Assembly (NCBI GenBank): GCA_031278735.1
Contig: JAITJU010000038.1
Span: 1-8,581 of the forward strand
From: Zoogloeaceae bacterium
GTDB taxonomy: Bacteria; Pseudomonadota; Gammaproteobacteria; Burkholderiales; Rhodocyclaceae
DNA: 8,581 nt
Reading direction: 5' to 3'
The notes under the pieces were generated by a model, which was given only the letters and a program-made list of their open reading frames with translations, was not told the DNA's origin and did not search any database. Position 1 is the stretch's first letter; every line of letters begins with the position of its first letter. Both the position numbers and the translations under genes were made by a program. Positions 1 to 4,838 of this stretch are shown here, piece by piece.

Positions 1-24
1 TAAGCGCGCGCTCTGTCCTCTGAT
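1..24. repeat. Right end of a preceding heptamer-repeat unit
   Basis: The first 22 bases recur at 154-175, so the window opens inside the right part of a repeat unit of the same kind as the next entry. The 153-bp period is a multiple of three. The arm here is shorter than the one at 165-197 by 21 bp, which is three 7-bp units. At the junction with the next unit, CTCTG-AT-CAGAG forms an 18-bp perfect palindrome, GTCCTCTGATCAGAGGAC (15-32). The same AT-joined junction occurs twice in the array at 1979-2275. Confidence 0.7.
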
Positions 25-197
25 CAGAGGACTGAGGACGGAAGACTGAGGACAGAGCGGCCTTCGGCCTTTGTTACCCGTAGTCGGCAATCAGAAAGAA
101 CCGCCGTGCCCCACGTCGCCACTGTTCACAGACTACAGACCACAAAGCGCGCCTAAGCGCGCGCTCTGTCCTCTGTCTTCAGTCCTCCGTCCTCTGA
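25..197. repeat. Heptamer-built inverted repeat unit with structured centre
   Basis: The left arm (25-57) is four tandem 7-bp units of consensus NGARGAC: AGAGGAC, TGAGGAC, GGAAGAC, TGAGGAC. The right arm (165-197) carries the same units on the opposite strand, so the arms can pair. The centre of about 107 bp begins with a small GGCC-TTC-GGCC hairpin (59-69) and the word GTTACCCG (73-80). It ends with a hairpin whose stems are AGCGCGC (146-152) and GCGCGCT (159-165). The word GTTACC also follows the left arm in the second array, which supports a common family. No transposase or other gene lies inside. It could be a non-autonomous, MITE-like or BIME-like element, or a minisatellite with paired arms; the sequence does not decide between these. 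Confidence 0.7.
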
Positions 198-228
198 ACC
201 CCGTACGCAAAAAAAAATTTGAAAGGTG

Positions 229-256
229 TTGACTTGCAAACAATAATCGTTATCAT
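229..256 (+). promoter_or_regulatory. Probable sigma70 promoter of the small gene at 288
   Basis: TTGACT (229-234) and TATCAT (251-256) each differ by one base from the -35 and -10 consensus and are 16 bp apart. A run of nine A residues (209-217) just upstream could act as an UP-like element. This is the only clearly AT-rich, promoter-like stretch in the left part of the window, and it points at the gene starting at 288. It was identified by eye only. Confidence 0.6.
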
Positions 257-260
257 TCGC
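242..260. promoter_or_regulatory. Candidate Fur box overlapping the -10 element
   Basis: The stretch AATAATCGTTATCATTCGC matches about 13 of 19 positions of the Fur consensus GATAATGATAATCATTATC, by hand alignment. It covers the -10 element, where Fur typically blocks transcription. A bound Fur-Fe(II) dimer here would repress the gene at 288 when iron is plentiful. That role is inferred from family knowledge and is not shown by the sequence. Confidence 0.5.
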
Positions 261-273
261 AAACATTGAAAGA

Positions 274-289
274 AATGAGAACGATTCTT
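274..289. promoter_or_regulatory. Second weaker Fur-like box, near the start codon
   Basis: The stretch AATGAGAACGATTCTT has the GAGAA/TTCTT paired half-sites often seen in Fur boxes of the 7-1-7 type, with about 9 of 14 informative positions matching by eye. It lies 32 bp, roughly three helical turns, after the first box, so two Fur dimers could bind on one face. It also contains the only Shine-Dalgarno-like GAGA (277-280), so the match could be chance. Confidence 0.35.
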
Positions 290-647
290 GTTTGATATGG
301 ATACAAACCACCTGAAGCGTGAGATTGGCGTGGAGGCCGAAGGCGCGGCGGGGGCGAGGGTTTCCTCGAATGCGGCGGTGCTGGAGAAGTTGCAGGCGCT
401 GTATTGGGAAGCGTTCGCGCATGACGGTTTTGCGGGCATCCAGGTGGAAATCCGCATTTTGCGGCGCGGGCAGAAGGAAGTGATTCTGCATTGCGGCAAG
501 CAATACCGTTTTGTTGTGGATTACCCGTCCGAGGCGGGCGGCGGCGGCGGTGGGCGGCGGGCAGGCCGGTTGCCGGAAAAGCGTTCCGGCGCCAACGGCG
601 CCAACGGTGCCAATGGCGGCGCGGCGTCCGTGAAATCCGTGGAATGA
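288..647 (+). CDS. Small protein of unknown function, candidate iron-regulated
   Basis: I do not recognise this 119-residue protein. Residues about 30-80 look like a compact soluble domain with a helix (LEKLQALYWEAF), the segment HDGFAGIQVEIRILRRGQKE and a strand-rich stretch VILHCGKQYRFVVDY. The C-terminal third is low complexity: a glycine run, then three Gly-Ala-Asn triplets (residues 101-109). No signal peptide or membrane segment is visible. The TTG at 288 is preferred because GAGA (277-280) lies 7 nt upstream; the ATG at 297 would start three codons later with poorer spacing. It stands alone behind a promoter with Fur-like boxes and is separated from the pilin gene by about 200 bp. The charged, non-repetitive middle part and the dedicated promoter argue that it is real; the opposite-strand frame looks like a shadow. 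Confidence 0.65.
   Translation: MFDMDTNHLKREIGVEAEGAAGARVSSNAAVLEKLQALYWEAFAHDGFAGIQVEIRILRRGQKEVILHCGKQYRFVVDYPSEAGGGGGGRRAGRLPEKRSGANGANGANGGAASVKSVE
588..614 (+). repeat. Three tandem 9-bp repeats encoding Gly-Ala-Asn
   Basis: The units GGCGCCAAC, GGCGCCAAC and GGTGCCAAT are adjacent and in frame near the C-terminus of the small protein. The third copy has two synonymous changes, suggesting the peptide is kept. Copy number could vary without breaking the frame. Confidence 0.7.
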
Positions 648-665
648 ATGGATGCGCGATGGTTT

Positions 666-698
666 TTTCGGTTTTGAGTATTTGTTTCGGTTTTGAGT
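666..698 (+). repeat. Pair of 14-bp direct repeats upstream of the prepilin gene
   Basis: TTTCGGTTTTGAGT occurs at 666-679 and again at 685-698, 19 bp apart, in the 201-bp gap between the small gene and the prepilin gene. Nearly two helical turns of spacing would suit a tandem activator or repressor site for the pilin gene, but no known operator is recognised. I see no convincing promoter in the rest of this gap. Confidence 0.4.
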
Positions 699-834
699 TT
701 TACCGGCTGGCGGCGCGGGGTCGCGGCGAGTTTTTCCGGTTGCGCCTGGGCGTGATCGGTATTGGAATGGGGCGAAAGGAGTTTTCCGTGGGGGGAATCC
801 GGCAGCCCGCAGTGTGTTTTTTTTCAACCTTTTG

Positions 835-840
835 AAGGAG
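835..840 (+). promoter_or_regulatory. Strong ribosome binding site of the prepilin gene
   Basis: AAGGAG lies 8 nt before the ATG at 849, after a T-rich stretch. It fixes the start at 849 rather than the in-frame ATG at 762, which has no such site. It is one of the strongest ribosome binding sites in the window. Confidence 0.85.
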
Positions 841-848
841 TTTTACAC

Positions 849-1883
849 ATGTTGACCAAACTCATGGCGCTCACCCGCGCCGAACTGAAGTCCAAGCTGG
901 CTTCGATTGATGTTTCCGCCGTCAAGGGACGCGGCCTGCGCCGCAAGTTCGAGGCGATTCGCAACAAGAAACAGGGCGGCTTCACGCTGCTGGAACTGCT
1001 GGTCGTGGTTGCGATTCTGGCCGCCATTGCCGGCACGGCCACCATCATGTTGCAGGATACCGACCGGAAAGGCGCCGCCGCCGCCCACGTGGCGATGATG
1101 GACGAACTCTCCAAGGGCATCCAGACCTTCCGCGTGCTGAACAGCGGCCTCTATCCCGACGTGTGGGATTCGCTGCTGCACAATTCGGCTGACAGCGCGC
1201 TGCCGACAACGGCTAGCGATGACAACATCCTCGCCATCATTTCCGATGATTTGAAGAACTATCTGTCGGTGGGATCCATAGACTCCGTCGATCTCAAGGC
1301 GCTCAACACCGCCGGCATCTACCGGGTGCGGGTCGCGGGGATTGATGAGGATTTTGACACCGCCGCCAACTGCAACCTGAACGATACGGAAGGTGATGCA
1401 GGCATCGGCGCCATTGTGCGCAGCAAGCTGAATGACGTCACGCCGCAGAACATCTTCCGCTCGGCAGACGCCAACGGCTGCGGATGGGAGGAACACCACG
1501 TGATTAAATCTGGCGACAGCGTTGTGTACTGGGATGCGACTAATAACGTGCGCGCGGGCGTGCCCCAGCAGATTGCCGACAGCACCCGTCTGGTGGCCTT
1601 CGGCGTCGGCCCGGATTCCACCCTGTTCGACCCGGCCAAGATTGGCGCGCTTTCCAACGTGCCCGTCTATCGCCACGTCGCCAGCGACGAATACAACCGC
1701 TTCATCGTGCTGTGGAACCTGAATCCCGCGACCGAAACCATCGAGACCGATGAGGACGGCGCATATGATAAGTCCACGTATCGTTCCGCGGGCGGTCAGG
1801 CCAGCTTCCAGGCCATCATCGACGGCGCGGGCGACACCAAGGACGAGGAACTGGGCGAAGTGGACAACGTCCGTCCCACCTGA
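849..1883 (+). CDS. Large type IV prepilin-like protein, possible major subunit
   Basis: This is a 344-residue prepilin-type protein. The prepilin peptidase site is GG/FTLLELL, with Gly44 at -1, Phe at +1 and the conserved Glu at +5. A hydrophobic helix VVVAILAAIAGTATIML follows. The leader is 44 residues and basic (RGLRRKF, RNKKQGG), much longer than the usual 5-30. The mature part is about 300 residues, roughly twice a typical pilin. It contains only two cysteines (175 and 211), which could form one disulfide. The N-terminal helix would anchor it in the inner membrane before assembly and pack the fibre core afterwards. It has its own strong ribosome binding site and is closed off by hairpins downstream, unlike the other pilin-like genes, which sit in an operon. 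That suggests separate, higher expression. Pilus subunit versus type II-like pseudopilin cannot be decided here. Confidence 0.88.
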   Translation: MLTKLMALTRAELKSKLASIDVSAVKGRGLRRKFEAIRNKKQGGFTLLELLVVVAILAAIAGTATIMLQDTDRKGAAAAHVAMMDELSKGIQTFRVLNSGLYPDVWDSLLHNSADSALPTTASDDNILAIISDDLKNYLSVGSIDSVDLKALNTAGIYRVRVAGIDEDFDTAANCNLNDTEGDAGIGAIVRSKLNDVTPQNIFRSADANGCGWEEHHVIKSGDSVVYWDATNNVRAGVPQQIADSTRLVAFGVGPDSTLFDPAKIGALSNVPVYRHVASDEYNRFIVLWNLNPATETIETDEDGAYDKSTYRSAGGQASFQAIIDGAGDTKDEELGEVDNVRPT

Positions 1884-1902
1884 TTTTTGTTGTTGTGGCC
1901 CA

Positions 1903-1928
1903 CGGGAAGGCTGCTCCGTGCCTTCCCG
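1903..1928 (+). terminator. Hairpin following the prepilin gene
   Basis: CGGGAAGGC (1903-1911) pairs perfectly with GCCTTCCCG (1920-1928) across an 8-nt loop. The stem is followed by a pyrimidine-rich stretch ending in TTT rather than a clean T-run. It may be a weak terminator, or a 3' stabilising stem for a highly expressed mRNA. Confidence 0.6.
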
Positions 1929-1939
1929 CTCTCTCTTTG

Positions 1940-1972
1940 CCGGCGCCTCCTCAAAAAAGGCGCCGGATTTTT
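1940..1972 (+). terminator. Intrinsic terminator after the prepilin gene
   Basis: CCGGCGCC (1940-1947) pairs perfectly with GGCGCCGG (1959-1966) across an 11-nt loop containing six A residues, and is followed by ATTTTT. This is a good rho-independent terminator and should separate the prepilin gene from the operon that starts after the repeat array. Confidence 0.85.
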
Positions 1973-1978
1973 AAGTTT

Positions 1979-2275
1979 CAGAGGACTGAGGACAGATGAA
2001 TCAGAGGACGGAAGACAGAGGACTGAGGACAGATCAGTTACCGGGCGCGTCGCGCCCGCAAATATCACTGTCTTCTGATCAGAGGACGGAAGACAGAGGA
2101 CTGAGGACAGATCAGTTACCGGGCGCGCAGCGCCCGCAAATATTACTGTCTTCTGTCTTCCGTCTTCTGTCCTCTGATCAGAGGACAGAAGACAGAGGAC
2201 TGAGGACAGATCAGTTACCGGGCGCGTCGCGCCCGCAAATATTACTGTCTTCTGTCTTCCGTCTTCTGTCTTCTG
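1979..2275. repeat. Array of three nested inverted-repeat units made of 7-bp repeats
   Basis: After a partial left arm (1979-1997), three units follow at 2002-2079 (78 bp), 2080-2178 (99 bp) and 2179-2275 (97 bp to the last arm base). Each has a left arm of four tandem NGARGAC heptamers. Next come ATCAGTTACC, a GC-rich hairpin GGGCGCG-T-CGCGCCC, a short AT-rich stretch GCAAATATTA, and a right arm with heptamers on the other strand. The full arms are about 31 bp; in unit 3 they differ at 4 positions, mostly purine transitions that G-U pairs could tolerate in RNA. In unit 2 the inner hairpin is GGGCGC-GCA-GCGCCC, so the stem is kept while the loop differs. Unit 1 lacks exactly 21 bp of right arm. 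The array occupies the whole gap between the terminator and the pseudopilin gene. Confidence 0.88.
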
Positions 2276-3165
2276 AAAGGACGAATGACGGAAGGCGGGC
2301 GTTTGCCGGGCGGGGGTTTACCCTGATTGAATTGCTGGTGACTTGCGCCATTCTGGCGGCGCTGGCTTATGTGGCCTGGGGAGCCTACGCGCATGTCGAC
2401 AGGCGGGCGGAAGATACGCTGGCGCGGGCGGAATTGCTGCGCCTCGCCGAGGCCCTGCGGCGGTTTCACGACGACACCGGCTACTGGCCGGGCGAGGGGC
2501 CGTTCCGGCTGGCGGGCGCGGATTGCGCCATCGCCGACGGCGGCCGCGGCGGCGGCGTCAGCCGGGAAGCCATTTACGCGCTCGCGCCCAATCAGGAGGC
2601 GTGGTTCGCTTCCCCGGCCAACCTTTTTTTGCTCTTCGAGCGCCCGCCGCTGTGCGGCGCGCATCCGCTCAATCGACTGGCGGCGTGGGACGCCGAAAGC
2701 CGCCGCGGCTGGAATGGCCCCTATCTGCCCCTCGCCAGCCGGATGTGGATGAGCGCCCGGCAAAAACTGGCGGGCGAGAGCGGCGCAAGCGCAATCGTCG
2801 ACCTCCCCGCCTTCGGCGCGGGGCCGAAATTCCCGCCGGAAACGAGCGCGGATTGCGTCGCCGACGCCGACGGCTGCCTCACCTTCGCCGACCTGGGCTG
2901 GCGCGTCCTGCCCGCTTCGGCGACCGGCTACGACCCCGCCCGGCACGAACTGGCGCAACACGCCCGCCCCTTCTTCTTCCTGCTGGCGACCGGAACGCCC
3001 GGCCAGCAGGCGCCGCGCGCGATCTATTGGGGCGCGGATGGCCGCTACGGCGGCACATCGTCCGACGATCCCTGCAAACCCAACGCCAATGAGGAAGACG
3101 GCAAGGACGACCAGGTCATCTGCATCGCCGAAACGCGGGAAGCCGCATCCATTCCCGCGCCCTGA
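1996..3165 (+). CDS. GspG-like pseudopilin fused in frame to repeat-encoded leader
   Basis: The pilin part starts at a prepilin peptidase site GRG/FTLIELL (Phe108, Glu at +5), followed by a hydrophobic helix. The body has GspG-like signatures: DTGYWPGEG near residues 160-167, GWNGPYL at 238-244, and a C-terminal GADGRYGG followed by an Asp-rich segment, reminiscent of the calcium-binding end of major pseudopilins. The start is uncertain. The only in-frame ATG (1996) lies at the left end of the repeat array and would give a 107-residue leader made of repeat-encoded peptide. No in-frame ATG, GTG or TTG lies between it and the cleavage site. A better placed ATG (2285, behind AAAGG) is in another frame; one extra G in the G5 tract at 2312-2316 would join it to the pilin with a leader of 11 residues. 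So the gene may be broken, phase-switchable, or genuinely initiated at 1996, where the repeat supplies Shine-Dalgarno-like GAGGA. Confidence 0.75.
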   Translation: MNQRTEDRGLRTDQLPGASRPQISLSSDQRTEDRGLRTDQLPGAQRPQILLSSVFRLLSSDQRTEDRGLRTDQLPGASRPQILLSSVFRLLSSERTNDGRRAFAGRGFTLIELLVTCAILAALAYVAWGAYAHVDRRAEDTLARAELLRLAEALRRFHDDTGYWPGEGPFRLAGADCAIADGGRGGGVSREAIYALAPNQEAWFASPANLFLLFERPPLCGAHPLNRLAAWDAESRRGWNGPYLPLASRMWMSARQKLAGESGASAIVDLPAFGAGPKFPPETSADCVADADGCLTFADLGWRVLPASATGYDPARHELAQHARPFFFLLATGTPGQQAPRAIYWGADGRYGGTSSDDPCKPNANEEDGKDDQVICIAETREAASIPAP

Positions 3166-3246
3166 AAAAAACCGAAACCCAGGAAATTCTTCTTGCAGGA
3201 ACCTTCCCCCTGAAAACCCGACTTCACAACCGAAAGGAACCCCGTC

Positions 3247-3729
3247 ATGAAATACTCGCTCTTCCACTCCATCGCGCTCGCCGCCCTCGCGCTGACGCTG
3301 GCGCTCCTCGCCGCGCCCTCCTCCGCGCAGACGGCGGCGGAAACGCCCGCCGCCGCGCCGGTGCGGGAAGAAAACATCGACCTCCTGAAACTCGTGCCCG
3401 GCGCGCGGATGCCGGAAGGGCAACGCGCCATCTTCGAGCCGCGCGTGGTGCGCTTCACCGCCAAACTGGCGCGGATGCCGGCGCCGCAGAAGACGGATTA
3501 CCTCAAAAAGGTCATGAGCATGATGGGCTTCAACAACCCGCCCGCCGTCTCGCAAAGCGTCGCGCTCGAATACGGCGGCGACCGGCCGCTGGCCGCCTAC
3601 GTGGAAGAACAGGCCGCCGCCCGCATCGCCAGGGAAGCCAAGACCGGCGAGCGCTACAACTTTTCCGCCCTCTACGTCTATAACAACCGCTTCGGCCCGG
3701 CGCTGATCGTCACCTCATTCTCCCAATGA
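3247..3729 (+). CDS. Secreted protein of unknown function within the pilin operon
   Basis: This is a 160-residue protein with a clear Sec signal peptide: basic start (MKY), hydrophobic core about residues 9-23, and likely signal peptidase I cleavage after PSSA (Ala27/Gln28). There is no lipobox cysteine, and no cysteine at all is apparent. The mature part is alanine-rich at first (28-40), then mixed helical (VRFTAKLARMPAPQKTDYL, MSMMGF) and ends in a strand-like LIVTSF. I do not recognise the family. AAAGGAA (3233-3239) sits 7 nt before the ATG. The stop overlaps the next pseudopilin start (ATGA, 3726-3729), so the two are probably translationally coupled. A periplasmic role next to the pseudopilins, such as a chaperone, assembly factor or platform partner, is inference from context only. 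Confidence 0.8.
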   Translation: MKYSLFHSIALAALALTLALLAAPSSAQTAAETPAAAPVREENIDLLKLVPGARMPEGQRAIFEPRVVRFTAKLARMPAPQKTDYLKKVMSMMGFNNPPAVSQSVALEYGGDRPLAAYVEEQAAARIAREAKTGERYNFSALYVYNNRFGPALIVTSFSQ

Positions 3730-4838
3730 AAAAACCCGCCCGCGGATTTACCCTCGTCGAACTGCTGGTCGTGGTGGCGGTGCTCGCCGCCACGGCGCTG
3801 GCGGCGTTCGGCCTGATGACGGAAGACCGGGCGCAGGTGAGAATGGACGACACGCGCACCCGGCTGACGATTCTGCGTCAGGCGATAATCGGCCTGGAAA
3901 CGCCCGCCTATGGCGGCGCAATGCGGCTCTCCGGCTTTGTCGCCGACAACGGCAAACTGCCCTCCTCCCTCGACGAGCTGCTGACGCTGCCCAGTGTGCC
4001 CAGTGATGACGCAAGTCCGCCAACAAAGGCCTACGCCGCGCTGGCGGATGTCATGGCGGCCTCGGCGCGGCCAAAACTCGCCAATACGCTGAACGACAAA
4101 TGCTATCCCGATCCGCCCGCCAACGGCGACGAATTGCCGGAGGACACGCCCTCGCTCCTCAAGGGGCATCGCGGCCAATATCTTGCCGGCGCGGCGCAGA
4201 ACGGCGCTTTCCGCGACGGCTGGGGCAATCACGGCAAGGACGACAACCCGCCGACAGACAACGACGCGGACAAGCTCCACTTCGGCTGGCAGGTGCGATT
4301 CAATGGTGACGACGCCGCCAAAAACGATCTGCCGGACGACAACCTGGAACGCATGACCATCACCAGCCTGGGCGCAGACAACCTCAAAGGCCAGAGCAGT
4401 GATCTGAACCTGGCGGCGGAAGCCGACATTTCGATGGAGATTCGCCCGGAAGACTGGCAGGTGAATCTCGCGGGCTGGCGGATCACGCTGACCAACAGAA
4501 GCGGCGTGGATATTTCCAGTCCCGAAACTCCGGGCGTGACGCTGCTGGTGTTTGAAAACACGCTGGAAGGCGGTCGCTGGCGGCAGTTTCGCAGCAAGAC
4601 GAATTCCTGCGAAGAGTTTGACCTGCTCATCAACGAGCAAAGCTGCGCCTTTGAATTCACCGGGAAAACCGATTGCGGCGACGCGAAAAGCATTGACGCC
4701 CGCGTTCCGCTGGGGCGCCACCTGGCGATCCTCACGCTGGACGGCAAGCTGCCGACCAACTCCAGTTTGCGCCGGATGACGACCGCGGATTTCTACCCCG
4801 GAACCCTGCAACCCGAACTGCATTGGGAGATTCGCTGA
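3726..4838 (+). CDS. Pseudopilin or minor pilin with canonical short leader
   Basis: This 370-residue protein begins with the seven-residue leader MKKPARG, then FTLVELLVVVAVLAATALAA with Glu at +5, a textbook prepilin N-terminus. Residues 70-83 (GFVADNGKLPSSLD) match a motif common after the pilin helix in large pseudopilins. SLGADN (214-219) resembles the GspG-type loop. The region after about residue 235 looks like a separate beta-rich domain (WRITLTNRSGVDI, TLLVFENTLEGG, HLAILTLDG). Four cysteines are visible, at about 126, 295, 307 and 317, the last three clustered and possibly disulfide bonded. The gene overlaps its upstream neighbour by 4 nt and the downstream one by 1 nt. Its size and extra domain suit a minor, tip-located or adhesive subunit, but that is inference. 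Confidence 0.88.
   Translation: MKKPARGFTLVELLVVVAVLAATALAAFGLMTEDRAQVRMDDTRTRLTILRQAIIGLETPAYGGAMRLSGFVADNGKLPSSLDELLTLPSVPSDDASPPTKAYAALADVMAASARPKLANTLNDKCYPDPPANGDELPEDTPSLLKGHRGQYLAGAAQNGAFRDGWGNHGKDDNPPTDNDADKLHFGWQVRFNGDDAAKNDLPDDNLERMTITSLGADNLKGQSSDLNLAAEADISMEIRPEDWQVNLAGWRITLTNRSGVDISSPETPGVTLLVFENTLEGGRWRQFRSKTNSCEEFDLLINEQSCAFEFTGKTDCGDAKSIDARVPLGRHLAILTLDGKLPTNSSLRRMTTADFYPGTLQPELHWEIR

Noticed and set aside
56..77. Terminator formed by the GGCC-TTC-GGCC hairpin
   Set aside because: The stem is only 4 bp and the following TTTGTT is interrupted. It is more likely part of the repeat centre than a working terminator.
1..200. Insertion sequence or tRNA/rRNA gene in the left end
   Set aside because: No transposase frame, no cloverleaf and no rRNA-like stretch is visible; only repeat arms and small hairpins are present.
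153..827. 224-codon minus-strand open frame overlapping the small gene
   Set aside because: It is a mixture of repeat-arm, promoter and antisense sequence with no coherent protein features. The promoter and translation signals point to the + strand gene at 288.
762..848. Earlier in-frame ATG for the large prepilin
   Set aside because: It would add 29 residues with no ribosome binding site, whereas the ATG at 849 has AAGGAG at ideal distance.
1979..2275. Possible CRISPR array
   Set aside because: The repeated unit includes the sequence between arms, so there are no unique spacers. Unit lengths and nested palindromes do not fit CRISPR repeats and no cas gene is visible.
2242..3555. 437-codon minus-strand open frame
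   Set aside because: It is antisense to the pseudopilin and secreted-protein genes, compositionally biased, with no recognisable motif and no supporting ribosome binding site.
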